Shown here in pieces: positions 54,508 to 63,688 of a stretch of 64,000 nt of DNA. The notes beneath the pieces are model-generated. The model saw nothing but the letters and a program-made list of their open reading frames with translations. It was not told the origin of the DNA and made no database searches. This DNA comes from Burkholderiales bacterium (GTDB lineage: Bacteria; Pseudomonadota; Gammaproteobacteria; Burkholderiales; Usitatibacteraceae). A program made the position numbers and the translations under genes. The first letter of the stretch is position 1. Every line of letters starts with the position of its first letter. Where the stretch lies: assembly GCA_019634955.1 (NCBI GenBank), contig JAHCAK010000016.1:1-64000 (forward strand), given 5' to 3'.

Positions 54508-55396
54508 CCGCGCCCGCAGCCGTTTCGCGAGAAGCCCGGCCGAGTGCCGGGCTTTTTGCTGGCGCCACGGCCGGCGCGAGCTTGCGCAGGCGCCAGTAGA
54601 GCTCCCCCGGCCAGCCCGGGAACGCCGCGCCGAAGAGCAGGTTCGCGCGCAGCCACGCCTCCGAGTCCTCCAGCGCGCTCCCCGAGGCCCGCAGGCCGAA
54701 CGCGCCGGCCCGGAAATCGACGGCGAGGCCCGCCGCGAGCGCCATCCGCTCGAGGCGCGGCGGCGAGAACGCCGAGACATGGCCGAAGGGCTTCGCCGTG
54801 CGGCGCAGGCGCCTTTCGCGAAATGGCGCGAGCCACGCCGGCAGCGCAGGGAAGCCCCCGAGCACCACGCCGCCCGGGCGCACCAGCGCCGCGAGGCCGG
54901 CCAGTGCGCGCTCCGGCTCGCGCAGGTGCTCGAGCACGTGCAGCGCGATCACCGCGTCGTATCCCTGCGGCGCCAGCGCGGCACCGAGACCGTCGAGCGA
55001 CGAACCGTCGTCCAGGTCCGCGGCGTGAAGCCGGCCATAGCCCAGGCCCATGAGGCGAGGGGCGTCCAGGGCGCAGTCGATCGCGTCCCAGGCCGCGTAG
55101 GGATCGTGCCCCTCGAGCGGGCGGGCGCCGTCGACGAAGGCCTTCATCTGGCCGCGGTGCACGCCGGCCTCGAGCACACGCAGGGGCCGGCCGTGCCGCA
55201 GGGCTTCCTCGCGCAGCAGGCGCTCGACGAACCAGTAGCGGAGCAGGCGGAAGGGCACGCGGCGCGAGGCGGCGCGGGCGGTGATGCCGAAGTCGGGGTC
55301 GCGGGCGCTCGCATTGGCGGCGAGCGCATCCGCATCCCACAGGAGGGAACGCAGGTTTCGCACGGAAAGCTCCTCGAAAGGGGTCGCGGCGGGCAC
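54497..55396 (-). CDS. SAM-dependent methyltransferase, class I
   Basis: 299 residues. The SAM-binding motif I is RVLEAGVHRGQMKAFVDG (unusual VHRG in place of GCGxG), motif II region is AADLDDGSSL, and motif VIALHVLEHLREPERALAGLAALVRPGGVVLGGFP is typical of Methyltransf_11/25. The last 20 or so codons overlap a terminator hairpin and the stop overlaps the cytochrome gene tail. Substrate unknown; the nearby glycosyltransferase hints at a glycan, but the genes are divergently arranged. Confidence 0.82.
   Translation of the reverse strand: MPAATPFEELSVRNLRSLLWDADALAANASARDPDFGITARAASRRVPFRLLRYWFVERLLREEALRHGRPLRVLEAGVHRGQMKAFVDGARPLEGHDPYAAWDAIDCALDAPRLMGLGYGRLHAADLDDGSSLDGLGAALAPQGYDAVIALHVLEHLREPERALAGLAALVRPGGVVLGGFPALPAWLAPFRERRLRRTAKPFGHVSAFSPPRLERMALAAGLAVDFRAGAFGLRASGSALEDSEAWLRANLLFGAAFPGWPGELYWRLRKLAPAVAPAKSPALGRASRETAAGAVST
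54533..54558. terminator. terminator of the cytochrome pair, inside the convergent methyltransferase gene
   Basis: 8-bp stem AGCCCGGC / GCCGGGCT with loop CGAGT (54533-54553), followed by TTTTT. It is 25 bases after the second cytochrome stop, but also codes for the C-terminal end of the minus-strand methyltransferase. Confidence 0.75.
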
Positions 55397-55429
55397 GGCG
55401 TGCCCGGTCGGAAAGGCCTTGTCGGGAAC

Positions 55430-55795
55430 TCAGGCGGGAGGGCCCCGCGGGGCGCAGGCTCTTCGCGGCGCGCTGGCCGGTGGCGCAGGCGGGTCGGCGG
55501 GGAGGTCGTGGCGGGCATCGCTCGCAGGCGCGACCGGCGTGGCGACGGCGCAGGCCAGGGCCGGATCGTCCACGCGGTGGGCGTCGGAAACCACGACCGG
55601 GTCGGCGGCGGGGACTTCCTCGCCGACGGCCGCGTTCGCGAAATCGGCGCCCGGCGCGTGCACCCCGCCCACGTGCCCGGCGGGCAGCCGGCCCATCGCG
55701 TGGGCGTGCAGCAGCGGCTGCATCGCGAAGAGGAGCAGCGCGACCAGCGCGAGGCGCAGGCCGGAGAGGCGGGAGCGAGGGAGCGAGCGGTCCAC
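55430..55795 (-). CDS. small secreted or membrane-anchored protein, unknown
   Basis: 121 residues from a GTG at 55793-55795. A basic start is followed by a hydrophobic segment (LSGLRLALVALLLFAMQPLLHAHA), probably a signal peptide, then a Pro/Ala/Asp-rich low-complexity tail with several His residues. I recognise no family. It stands between the methyltransferase gene on the same strand and a divergent glycosyltransferase. Confidence 0.5.
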   Translation of the reverse strand: MDRSLPRSRLSGLRLALVALLLFAMQPLLHAHAMGRLPAGHVGGVHAPGADFANAAVGEEVPAADPVVVSDAHRVDDPALACAVATPVAPASDARHDLPADPPAPPASAPRRACAPRGPPA

Positions 55796-55872
55796 GGTGC
55801 GCGGATTATGGGGGGGACCGCGCCGCCATTCGATTGTGAATCGCAAGCCCCGGGCCGTAAGATCGCGGGGCC

Positions 55873-56844
55873 ATGACGCCGACGCCGGATTTCGAGACGC
55901 TCTGGGCCGAGGCCCACGCCTGCCACCAGCGCGGCGACGCACGCGGGGCCGTCCTGGCGCTTTACCGCGCCGTGGCGCTGCGCCCCGACGACATGCGCGC
56001 GCTCGCGCACCTGTGCCGCACGCTCTACGAGCACGCCGAGCTCTTCGCGCCGCCCCCCGCGCCGCCGGCCGCGGGGCCGGCACCCCTCGTGTCGGTGGTG
56101 ACCTGCAGCATCGACGCCGCGAAGTACGCCCGCGTGAAGGCGTCGTTCGCGCGCGCCTTCGGCGAGGACCCATGGGAACTCGTCGGCATCCACGACGCGA
56201 AGTCGCTGTGCGAGGGCTACGCGCGCGGCTTCGCGCAGGCGCGCGGCGACCTCGTCGTCTTCAGCCACGACGACGTCGAGATCCTCACGCCGGGGCTCGG
56301 CCGCGCGATCGCGGTGGCGCTGGCCGAGGCGGACGTGGCGGGGCTCGCGGGCACGACGCGGCTCGCGGGCCCGGCCTTCGCCTGGAGCGGCAAGGCGTTC
56401 GCGCGCGGGCGCATCGCCGAGCCCGGCCGCGGCCACGCGGGCGTGGACCTGGTCGTCTTCAACCCGACGCCGCGGGTCACGCCCGGCATGCAGGCGCTCG
56501 ACGGCGTCTTCATCGCCGCGACCCGCCGCGCGGTGGAGGCCGTCGGCTTCGACGCCGCGACCTTCGACGGCTTCCATCTCTACGACGTGGACTTCACCTG
56601 GCGCGCGCACCTCGCGGGCCTGCGCGTGGCGATCACGCCGGGGGTCGTCGTCCGCCACGATTCCACGGGCGCCTTCGACGCGAAGTGGGAGCACTACGCG
56701 GGCCGTTTCCTCGCGAAGTTCCCGGGGCTGCTGGGCGAGCGCAAGGCGAGCGACATGCTGCGCATCCCCTTCCCCGACGCGCCGGCGCTGGTCGCGTTCT
56801 GCGCGCGCCTGGACGAGGCGGGCCGCGCCGCCTCAGCCGGCTAG
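55873..56844 (+). CDS. glycosyltransferase-like protein (GT2-type) with N-terminal TPR-like region
   Basis: 323 residues. Residues about 1-50 look like one TPR (ACHQRGDARGAVLALYRAVALRPDD). From about 75 there is a nucleotide-diphospho-sugar transferase fold: PLVSVVTCSIDAAKY, then GDLVVFSHDDVEILTPG as the DxD-like metal site. A later YDVDFTWRAHLAGLRVAITPGVVVRHDSTGAF [residues about 236-268] segment is typical of GT2-type enzymes. Donor and acceptor are unknown. It converges on the DUF1841 gene, overlapping by 12 bases. Confidence 0.82.
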   Translation: MTPTPDFETLWAEAHACHQRGDARGAVLALYRAVALRPDDMRALAHLCRTLYEHAELFAPPPAPPAAGPAPLVSVVTCSIDAAKYARVKASFARAFGEDPWELVGIHDAKSLCEGYARGFAQARGDLVVFSHDDVEILTPGLGRAIAVALAEADVAGLAGTTRLAGPAFAWSGKAFARGRIAEPGRGHAGVDLVVFNPTPRVTPGMQALDGVFIAATRRAVEAVGFDAATFDGFHLYDVDFTWRAHLAGLRVAITPGVVVRHDSTGAFDAKWEHYAGRFLAKFPGLLGERKASDMLRIPFPDAPALVAFCARLDEAGRAASAG

Positions 56845-57270
56845 CTTCGCGGCGAGGCAGCCGAGGTAGGCGGCGTTGTCGAAGGGCGCGCCGTTGCGCT
56901 GCGCCTGCCAGACCTGCTCGGCAAGGCAGTCCATCACCGCGTGCCGCGCCTCGTGCGCCGAATCGTGCTTCGCGGCCAGGCGCTGCACGGCGTCGCGGAT
57001 GCCCGGCGGCTGGTCGATGGACACCTGCTCCTCGATCGCGAGGTGCATCGACAGGTGCAGAAAGGGGTTGGTCTCGCCGCCCTCGGGCCGCCATTCGCGC
57101 TCGCGGTAGCGATCGGGGTCGGCGAGCACCGCGTGGTACTCCGGGTGCTCCATGACGAGCGCCAGCGCCATCGACTCCAGCGGCGTGAGCGCCTGGCCCG
57201 CCCGCGACCGGGCCCACAGGCCGAAGAAGAACTCGCGCACCTGGTCCCGCGTGGGGTTGAAGAGGCTCAT
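56833..57270 (-). CDS. DUF1841 family protein
   Basis: 145 residues starting [19 protein letters not shown], the characteristic DUF1841 start, with NPFLHLSMHLAIEEQVSIDQPPGI in the centre (conserved His residues). Function unknown, although it is widespread in betaproteobacteria beside nth. Its ATG overlaps the nth stop by four bases. Confidence 0.9.
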   Translation of the reverse strand: MSLFNPTRDQVREFFFGLWARSRAGQALTPLESMALALVMEHPEYHAVLADPDRYREREWRPEGGETNPFLHLSMHLAIEEQVSIDQPPGIRDAVQRLAAKHDSAHEARHAVMDCLAEQVWQAQRNGAPFDNAAYLGCLAAKLAG

Positions 57271-57941
57271 TTCGGCAGGCGCGGGCGCCTCGGGGCCGGG
57301 GGCGCGGCGAGCGCCGCCTTGTCCTTCCACCCGCAGGGCGCGTAGACGCGGCACTCGCCGCACTTCGGCTTCCGCGCGAGGCAGGTGTAGCGCCCGTGGA
57401 GGATGAGCCAGTGGTGCGCGTGCAGGCGGAACTCCGCCGGCACGGCCTTCAGGAGCCTCTCCTCCACGGCGAGCGGGTCCTTGCCCGGCGCGAGCCCCGT
57501 GCGGTTGGCGACGCGGAAGATGTGCGTGTCGACCGCCATCGTGGGCTCGCCGAAGGCCACGTTCAGCACCACGTTGGCCGTCTTCCGCCCCACGCCGGGG
57601 AGCCTCTCGAGGGCCTCGCGCGTGCGCGGCACCTCGCCACCGTGCTCTTCCAGCAGGATGCGCGAGAGCGCGATCACGTTCCTCGCCTTGGTGCGGAAGA
57701 GCCCGATGGTCTTGATCGCCTCGCGCAGCGCCTCCTCGCCCATCGCGACGATGGCCGCGGGCGTGCCGGCCACGGGGAATAGCTTGCGCGTGGCGAGGTT
57801 CACGCCCTTGTCGGTCGCCTGCGCCGAGAGCACCACGGCGACGAGCAGCTGGTAGGGCGTGCCGTACTCGAGCTCGCTCTTCGGCTCGGGATCGGCCTCG
57901 CGCAGGAGGCGGAAGAACTCGTGGCGGGCGTCGGGCTTCAT
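57267..57941 (-). CDS. nth: endonuclease III
   Basis: 224 residues. The helix-hairpin-helix [13 protein letters not shown] carries the catalytic Lys and VDTHIFRV the catalytic Asp. The [4Fe-4S] cluster Cys pattern C-x6-C-x2-C-x5-C is present ([17 protein letters not shown]). It removes oxidised pyrimidines. A short basic tail (APRRPRLPK) follows. Its ATG overlaps the rsxB stop. Confidence 0.97.
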   Translation of the reverse strand: MKPDARHEFFRLLREADPEPKSELEYGTPYQLLVAVVLSAQATDKGVNLATRKLFPVAGTPAAIVAMGEEALREAIKTIGLFRTKARNVIALSRILLEEHGGEVPRTREALERLPGVGRKTANVVLNVAFGEPTMAVDTHIFRVANRTGLAPGKDPLAVEERLLKAVPAEFRLHAHHWLILHGRYTCLARKPKCGECRVYAPCGWKDKAALAAPPAPRRPRLPK

Positions 57942-58447
57942 TCGAGGGCCTCCAGGCGCGCGGCCTCCTCGGCCTCGTCGCGGGCGAGCCGGAAGGCGCG
58001 GAACGCGTGGCGCTCGCGCGAAAGCGCCGGGTCCGGGAGCTGCTCCACCGGCGCGAGCGCGATGCAGTCCACGGGGCAGGGCGGAATGCACAGCTCGCAT
58101 CCCGTGCACCACGCGGCGATCACGGTGTGCATCATCCTGGGCGCCCCCACGATCGCGTCCACGGGGCAGGCGTCGATGCACTTCACGCAGCCGATGCAGC
58201 GCCGCTCGTCGATCACGGCCACCTGCGGCGGGCGGTACGCGCCGAAGGCGGGGTTGAGCGGCACCGCCGCGCGCCCGAGCACGGCGGCCAGCTTCGCCAC
58301 CCCCGCGTCGCCGCCCGGCGGGCACTGGTCGATGCCGGCCTCCCCGCGCGCGATGGCCTCGGCGTAGGGGCGGCAGCCGGTGTAGCCGCACTTCGTGCAC
58401 TGCGTCTGCGGCAGGAGCGCGTCGAGGCGCGCGGCGAGGTCGTTCAT
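57938..58447 (-). CDS. rsxB: RnfB/RsxB-like iron-sulfur protein
   Basis: 169 residues. The N-terminal Fe-S domain has C17, C20, C25 and C42, followed by two ferredoxin [4Fe-4S] clusters (C84, C87, C90, C94 and C114, C117, C120, C124). The N-terminal membrane helix of enterobacterial RsxB is missing, so this is a soluble form. It lies immediately upstream of nth, as in E. coli, but none of the other Rnf/Rsx subunits are in the window, and it may donate electrons to another partner. Confidence 0.9.
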   Translation of the reverse strand: MNDLAARLDALLPQTQCTKCGYTGCRPYAEAIARGEAGIDQCPPGGDAGVAKLAAVLGRAAVPLNPAFGAYRPPQVAVIDERRCIGCVKCIDACPVDAIVGAPRMMHTVIAAWCTGCELCIPPCPVDCIALAPVEQLPDPALSRERHAFRAFRLARDEAEEAARLEALE

Positions 58448-59556
58448 GCGAGGTCGCCCGGCTCGAGCGGCGCGAACGGCCGCCCCGCCTCGGCGGCGAT
58501 GCCGGCGTGCGTGAGGCGGCCGCGCCAGAGCAGCACCCCGGCGGCGAGCCCCCGGTCCTCGGCGAGGGCGCGGGCGATGCCCTTGCCCGCGAGGGCGCGT
58601 GCGTAGGGGAGGGCGGCGGCGGCGAGCGCCGCGGCCCCCGTTCGCGCCACTGCCGACGGCATGTTGGGCACGCAGTAGTGCACCACGCCCTCGGCGGTGA
58701 AGGCGGGCTCGGCGTGCGTCGTGGGCCGCGAGGTCTCGGCCACGCCGCCCGCGTCGATGGAGATGTCGACGATCACGGCGCCCGGCTTCATGCGGCGCAC
58801 GAGCGCGCGCGGCAGGAGCTTCGGCGTGGGCTCGCCCGGGATGAACACGGCGCCCACGACCAGGTCCGCGGCGAGCGCGTGGCGCTCGATCGCCTCCGGG
58901 GTGGCGAGGCCCGCATCCACGGCGGGGCCCAGCCGCGCGGCGACCGCGTCGCGCGTGGCGGCGGAGCGCGTGAGGACCGTGACTTTCGCCCCGAGCGCCG
59001 CGGCCGCCTCGGCCGCGTTCATGCCGGCGTGGCCGCCGCCCAGCACGAGCACCTGCGCCGGCGGCGAGCCGGGAGCGGCGGCGAGGAGCGTCCCGTTGCC
59101 GCCGCCGGGAATCGTGAGGTGGTGCGCGCCCGCCTGGATCGCGAGCCGCCCGGCGATGACGGACATCGGCGCGAGGAGCGGGAAGCCGCCATCCGCGCCG
59201 CGGACCATCTCGAAGGCGATGGCGGTCACGCCGCGCGCGGCCACTTCCCGCGCGAGCGCGGGCTCGCCCACGAGGTGCTGGAAGGAAAAGAGCGTGGCGC
59301 CCGCCCGCAGCCGCACCCATTCGCCCTCCTGGATCTCCTTCACCTTGACGACGAGTTCCGCGTCCCAGGCCTCGTCGGGCGGGACGATCGCCGCACCCGC
59401 CGCGGCGAAATCCGCGTCGGCGATGCCGATGCCCTCGCCCGCGCCGGCGGCCACGCGCACTTCGTGGCCGTCGGCCGCGAGCGCCGCCGCCCCGGTCGCG
59501 TCCAGCGCGAGGCGCCGCTCGCCGGGCTTCGTTTCGCGGGGGATGCCGATCCGCAT
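58444..59556 (-). CDS. ald: alanine dehydrogenase
   Basis: 370 residues, the usual length. It starts [18 protein letters not shown], with the substrate Lys in LVVKVKEIQ and the catalytic His in SFQHLVGE. The NAD-binding [18 protein letters not shown] motif and the [18 protein letters not shown] region near the C-terminus complete the AlaDH signature. It interconverts L-alanine and pyruvate plus ammonia. It is the first gene of the ald-rsxB-nth-DUF1841 operon, with an ATGA overlap at the next gene. Confidence 0.94.
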   Translation of the reverse strand: MRIGIPRETKPGERRLALDATGAAALAADGHEVRVAAGAGEGIGIADADFAAAGAAIVPPDEAWDAELVVKVKEIQEGEWVRLRAGATLFSFQHLVGEPALAREVAARGVTAIAFEMVRGADGGFPLLAPMSVIAGRLAIQAGAHHLTIPGGGNGTLLAAAPGSPPAQVLVLGGGHAGMNAAEAAAALGAKVTVLTRSAATRDAVAARLGPAVDAGLATPEAIERHALAADLVVGAVFIPGEPTPKLLPRALVRRMKPGAVIVDISIDAGGVAETSRPTTHAEPAFTAEGVVHYCVPNMPSAVARTGAAALAAAALPYARALAGKGIARALAEDRGLAAGVLLWRGRLTHAGIAAEAGRPFAPLEPGDLA

Positions 59557-59572
59557 TGCGGGAGGCGGCCGC

Positions 59573-60589
59573 TCAGGCCGCCTTCAGCGCGCGCCGCGCC
59601 TCGGCGATGAGGTCGGGCCCGCGGTAGATGAAGCCGGTGTAGAGCTGCACGAGGCTCGCGCCCGCCTCCGCCTTCGCCTTCGCGTCGGCCCCGGTGAGGA
59701 TGCCGCCCACGCCGATGAGCGGGACGCGGCCCGCGAGCAGCCGGGAAAGCTTCCGGAGCACTTCCGTGGAGATCGCGAACACGGGCCGCCCGGATAGGCC
59801 GCCGGCCTCGGCCGCGTGGCGGTGCGTCTCCACGCCCTTGCGGCCGATGGTGGTGTTGGTGGCGATGAGGCCGTCGATGCGGTGCTTCACGGCGAGCTCC
59901 GCGATGGCCGCGAGCTGCTCGTCGTCGAGGTCCGGGGCGATCTTCACCGCGAGCGGCTTCACGGCGCCCGCGCGCGCGGCGAGGGCGTCGCGCCGCGCCA
60001 TGATCGCCGCGAGCAGCTCGTCCAGCTTCTCCTTCGACTGCAGGTCGCGCAGGTTCTTCGTGTTGGGCGAGGAGATGTTCACCGCCACGTAGGTGGCGCG
60101 GTCGTACACGGCGTCGAGGCAGGCGAGGTAGTCGTCGGCCGCGCGCTCCAGCGGCGTGTCGAAGTTCTTGCCGATGTTCACGCCCAGCACGCCGCGGAAG
60201 GCGGCCTTTTCGACGTTGCGCAGCAGCTTCTCCACGCCCACGTTGTTGAAGCCCATGCGGTTGATGATCGCCTCGTGCTCCACCAGCCGAAAGAGGCGCG
60301 GCTTCGGGTTGCCGGGCTGCGGGCGCGGGGTGACGGTGCCCACCTCGAGGTGGCCGAAGCCCAGCGCCGCGAGCGGGTCGAGGTATTCCGCGTTCTTGTC
60401 CATGCCGGCGGCGAGCCCCACCGGGTTGGGGAAGCGGATCCCCATGACGGTGCGCTCCTCGCCGCGGTCGGCGCCGGCGCCGAAAAGCGCCGTGGCCGGG
60501 CCGAGGCCCGCCATCGCCTTCAGGGCGAGTTCGTGCGCGGTTTCGGGGTCGAGCTGGAAGAGGGCGGTGCGGGCGAGGCGGTAGAGCAT
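59573..60589 (-). CDS. pyrD: dihydroorotate dehydrogenase (quinone), class 2
   Basis: 338 residues. The N-terminal amphipathic membrane-binding helices (LYRLARTALFQLDPETAHE) mark class 2. The FMN barrel shows NPVGLAAGMDKNAEYL, NRMGFNNVG, and the catalytic Ser in NISSPNTKNLRDLQ, with GVGGILTGADAKAKAEAGA at the phosphate site. It oxidises dihydroorotate to orotate and passes electrons to quinone. Confidence 0.97.
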   Translation of the reverse strand: MLYRLARTALFQLDPETAHELALKAMAGLGPATALFGAGADRGEERTVMGIRFPNPVGLAAGMDKNAEYLDPLAALGFGHLEVGTVTPRPQPGNPKPRLFRLVEHEAIINRMGFNNVGVEKLLRNVEKAAFRGVLGVNIGKNFDTPLERAADDYLACLDAVYDRATYVAVNISSPNTKNLRDLQSKEKLDELLAAIMARRDALAARAGAVKPLAVKIAPDLDDEQLAAIAELAVKHRIDGLIATNTTIGRKGVETHRHAAEAGGLSGRPVFAISTEVLRKLSRLLAGRVPLIGVGGILTGADAKAKAEAGASLVQLYTGFIYRGPDLIAEARRALKAA

Positions 60590-60617
60590 CGGGGGTCCCG
60601 GGAAGTCCAGGACGCCA

Positions 60618-61340
60618 TTATCGCAGGCGCTTCCACTCCCCGCGGGTGAGCCCCTCGATGGGCCGGAACTCGCTCTTGTAGGCCATCTTGCGGCTCTGGG
60701 CGATCCAGTAGCCGAGGTAGACGTAGGCAAGCCCGCGGCGGCGCGCCTCGGCGACCTGCCACAGGATGTTCCAGGTGCCGAAGCTCGCCCTGGGCACGAG
60801 CGGGTCGAAGAAGGTGTAGACGGAGGAAAGCCCGTCGGCCAGCTCGTCCACGATCGACACCATGCGCAGGCGCCCCGCCTCGCGGAACTCGACGAGGCGC
60901 GTGTTCACGTTGGACTGCAGCAGGAAGTGCGCGTACTGCTCGCGGCTGTCGTGGTCCATGCCGCCGCCGCGGTGGCGCTCGCCCTGGTAGAGGCGGTAGA
61001 GGGCGTAGTGCTCGGCGCTGAACTTGAGCTCGCCGAAGGACGCCTCGAGGGCCTCGTGGCGCTTCCAGGCGCGGCGCTGCGAGCGCGAGGGCTCGAACTG
61101 CGCGGCCACCACGCGCACCGGCACGCAGGCCTGGCAGTGGTCGCACCACGGGCGGTAGGTGAAGGCGCCGGAGCGGCGGAAGCCCGCGGAGACGAGCGAG
61201 CCGTAGGTGTCGGTGTCGATGAGGTAGCTGGGCGTGGCCACCTGCGAGCGAGCGAGCCTGCCCGGCAGGTAGCTGCAGGGGTACGGGGCGGTCGCGTAGA
61301 ACTGCAGGTTCGCGATCGGGAGGTCGTTGAGCTTCGTCAT
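60618..61340 (-). CDS. bpt: aspartate/glutamate leucyltransferase (bacterial protein transferase)
   Basis: 240 residues. The ATE/Bpt N-terminal Cys motif is [13 protein letters not shown] and [12 protein letters not shown], and the GNAT-like C-terminal half includes [19 protein letters not shown] and [24 protein letters not shown]. It adds Leu from leucyl-tRNA to proteins beginning with Asp or Glu. Its ATG overlaps the aat stop, so both N-degron transferases are co-translated. Confidence 0.95.
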   Translation of the reverse strand: MTKLNDLPIANLQFYATAPYPCSYLPGRLARSQVATPSYLIDTDTYGSLVSAGFRRSGAFTYRPWCDHCQACVPVRVVAAQFEPSRSQRRAWKRHEALEASFGELKFSAEHYALYRLYQGERHRGGGMDHDSREQYAHFLLQSNVNTRLVEFREAGRLRMVSIVDELADGLSSVYTFFDPLVPRASFGTWNILWQVAEARRRGLAYVYLGYWIAQSRKMAYKSEFRPIEGLTRGEWKRLR

Positions 61341-62038
61341 GCTTCCTCGGTGGCCGGCCAGCGGCTGCCGGTCGGGGGGTATTGTATCGACTCGGCCAGC
61401 CGCTGCGCGAACTCGCGCCGCGGGATCTCCCGGGCCCCCAGCGAGGCGAGGTGGCGCGTGGCCTGCTGGCAGTCGACGAGCCCGACGCCGAGCGCCTCGA
61501 GCCGCGCCACCAGCTTCACGAGCGCCACCTTGGAGGCGTCCGTCTCGCGCGAGAACATCGACTCGCCGAAGAAGACGCGCCCCAGCAGGATCCCGTAGAG
61601 CCCGCCCGCGAGGCGCCCGTCGCGCCACGACTCCACCGAGTGCGCGAAGCCCAGCTCGTGCAGGCGCGTGTAGGCGGCGACCATCTCCGGCACGATCCAG
61701 GTGCCGGCCTGCCCGTCGCGCGGCTCGGCGCACGCGCGCATCACCTCGGCGAACGCGGTGTCGAAGCGCGTCTCGAAGATCCCCTTCGCGACCGCCTTGC
61801 GCAGCGACCGCGAGACCTTGAGCTCGTCGGGGAAGAGGACCATTCGCGGGTGCGGCGACCACCACAGGATGGGCTCGCCCTCGGAGAACCACGGGAAGAT
61901 GCCCCTCGAGTAGGCATCCAGCAGGCGCGCCGGCGAGAGGTCGGCGCCCGCGCAGAGCAGGCCGTTGGGCGAGCGCAGCGCCTTCGAGATGGGCGGGAAG
62001 GGGTCGTGCGGACCGAGAAGCGGGATCACCCCGCGCAC
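61337..62038 (-). CDS. aat: leucyl/phenylalanyl-tRNA--protein transferase
   Basis: 233 residues with a GTG start. The conserved [46 protein letters not shown] and [27 protein letters not shown] segments define Aat. It adds Leu or Phe to N-terminal Lys or Arg, creating degrons for ClpAP. It is paired with bpt in an overlapping operon. Confidence 0.97.
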   Translation of the reverse strand: MRGVIPLLGPHDPFPPISKALRSPNGLLCAGADLSPARLLDAYSRGIFPWFSEGEPILWWSPHPRMVLFPDELKVSRSLRKAVAKGIFETRFDTAFAEVMRACAEPRDGQAGTWIVPEMVAAYTRLHELGFAHSVESWRDGRLAGGLYGILLGRVFFGESMFSRETDASKVALVKLVARLEALGVGLVDCQQATRHLASLGAREIPRREFAQRLAESIQYPPTGSRWPATEEA

Positions 62039-62067
62039 TTTAGCAGGAGGCGACTTACACTTCGCCC

Positions 62068-63237
62068 ATGCAGACCGCGCCGGGCGTCGCGCCCGCTTCC
62101 CGCCTCCCCGCCTCCGGGACCACGATCTTCAGCGTCATGTCCGCGCTCGCGCGGGAGCACGGCGCGGTGAACCTCGGGCAGGGCTTCCCCGACTACCCGA
62201 TCGACCCGGCGCTCATCGACCTGGTGACCGCCGCCATGAAGGCGGGGCACAACCAGTACCCGCTCATGCCCGGGGTGATGGCGCTTCGCGAGGCCATCGC
62301 CGCCAAGGTGGAGCGCCTGTACGGGCGCGCCTACGACCCGGAATCCGAGGTCACCGTGACCTCCGGCGCCACGCAGGCGATCTTCACGGCGATCCAGGCC
62401 CTGGTCGGCCCGGGCGACGAGGCGATCGTCTTCGAGCCGGCCTACGACAGCTACGTGCCGGCGATCCGGCTGGCGGGCGCGACCCCGGTGACGGTGCCGC
62501 TCGCATTCCCCGGCTACCGCGTCGACTGGGCGGCGGTGCGGCGCGCCGTCACGCCGCGCACGCGCCTCATCCTCGTGAACACGCCCAACAACCCGGGCAC
62601 GAGCGTGCTCTCGGCTGGGGACTGCGCCGAGCTCGAGGCGGTGACGCGCGCAACGCCCATCGTGGTCGTGTCCGACGAAGTCTACGAGCACATGGTTTTC
62701 GACGGCAGGCGCCACGAAAGCCTCGCGCGGCGCCCGGAGCTCGCCTCGCGCAGCGTGGTCATCGGCTCCTTCGGCAAGACCTTCCACGCCACCGGCTGGA
62801 AGGTGGGCTGCGCGCTCGCGCCCCGCGCGATCACCGAGGAGATCCGCCGCGTGCACCAGTTCACCGTGTTCGCGGTCTCCTCGCCCATGCAGCACGCGCT
62901 GGCCGCGTTCCTCGCCGAGCCCTCGCGCTACGAGGGGCTGCCGGCGTTCTTCCAGAAGAAGCGCGACCTGCTGCGCGAGGCGCTCGCCGGCACGCCGCTG
63001 GAGCTGCTGCCCTGCGAGGGCGCGTATTTCCAGCTGGCGCGCTACTCGCGCGTGAGCGACGAGCCGGCGGCGGCCTTCGCCGAGCGGCTCGTGCGCGAGG
63101 TCGGCGTGGCCACGATCCCGCTCTCGGCCTTCCACCAGGACGGGACCGACCACCGCGTGATCCGCTTCTGCTTCGCGAAGAAGGAGGAGACGCTCCTCGC
63201 GGCCGCGGAACGGCTGCGCCGGCTCGCGGCGGGGTGA
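62068..63237 (+). CDS. PLP-dependent class I aminotransferase (methionine aminotransferase/YbdL-like)
   Basis: 389 residues. It starts with VNLGQGFPDYPID, and the fold-type I core includes NTPNNPGTSVLS, SDEVYEHMVFDG and the PLP-Lys motif SFGKTFHATGWKVG. This resembles YbdL and other kynurenine aminotransferase-like enzymes that use methionine or glutamine with 2-oxo acids. Exact substrate is inferred. Divergent from aat; its stop is 4 bases from the convergent rhodanese stop. Confidence 0.88.
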   Translation: MQTAPGVAPASRLPASGTTIFSVMSALAREHGAVNLGQGFPDYPIDPALIDLVTAAMKAGHNQYPLMPGVMALREAIAAKVERLYGRAYDPESEVTVTSGATQAIFTAIQALVGPGDEAIVFEPAYDSYVPAIRLAGATPVTVPLAFPGYRVDWAAVRRAVTPRTRLILVNTPNNPGTSVLSAGDCAELEAVTRATPIVVVSDEVYEHMVFDGRRHESLARRPELASRSVVIGSFGKTFHATGWKVGCALAPRAITEEIRRVHQFTVFAVSSPMQHALAAFLAEPSRYEGLPAFFQKKRDLLREALAGTPLELLPCEGAYFQLARYSRVSDEPAAAFAERLVREVGVATIPLSAFHQDGTDHRVIRFCFAKKEETLLAAAERLRRLAAG

Positions 63238-63241
63238 TCCG

Positions 63242-63688
63242 CTAGCCCTGCGCCCAGGGCAGGCCGGCGCGGCGCCAGCCGCCGAGGTTGCCGCGGCGGC
63301 CCTCCTCGTCGAGGTCCCCCTCGAAGCCCTCCAGCACGTTGAAGACGCGCGTGAAGCCGGCGCGCGCCGCGGCGATGGCCGCCTCGCGCGAACGCACGCC
63401 GCTGCGGCACAGGAGCAGCAGCGGCTCGTCCTTCGCGAAGCGTGCCGCGAGCTTCTCCGCGAACCGCGGGTCGGGGTCGCGCGCGCCGTAAGCCCGCCAC
63501 TCGAGGAGCGGCGCGCCCTCGACGTGGCCGACGAACTCCCACTCGGGGCGCGTGCGCACGTCGACGATCGTCGCGAGGCCTTCCTCGAAGAGCTGGTGCG
63601 CCTCGGCGGGCGTCACCTGCCCGGCGAACTCGAGGTTCGCGGCGCGGGCCCGGGCGGTGGCGAGGTCGAGGAGGTCTTTCCTATCCAT
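63242..63688 (-). CDS. rhodanese-like domain protein
   Basis: 148 residues with one rhodanese domain at about 28-140. The catalytic Cys is in the loop LLLLCRSGVRS (six-residue CRSGVR). The domain starts VTPAEAHQLFEEG and has IVDVRTRPEWEFVGHVEGA. It transfers sulfur between sulfane donors and an acceptor. It overlaps the upstream DUF934 gene by 8 bases, consistent with a role in sulfur assimilation. Confidence 0.9.
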   Translation of the reverse strand: MDRKDLLDLATARARAANLEFAGQVTPAEAHQLFEEGLATIVDVRTRPEWEFVGHVEGAPLLEWRAYGARDPDPRFAEKLAARFAKDEPLLLLCRSGVRSREAAIAAARAGFTRVFNVLEGFEGDLDEEGRRGNLGGWRRAGLPWAQG

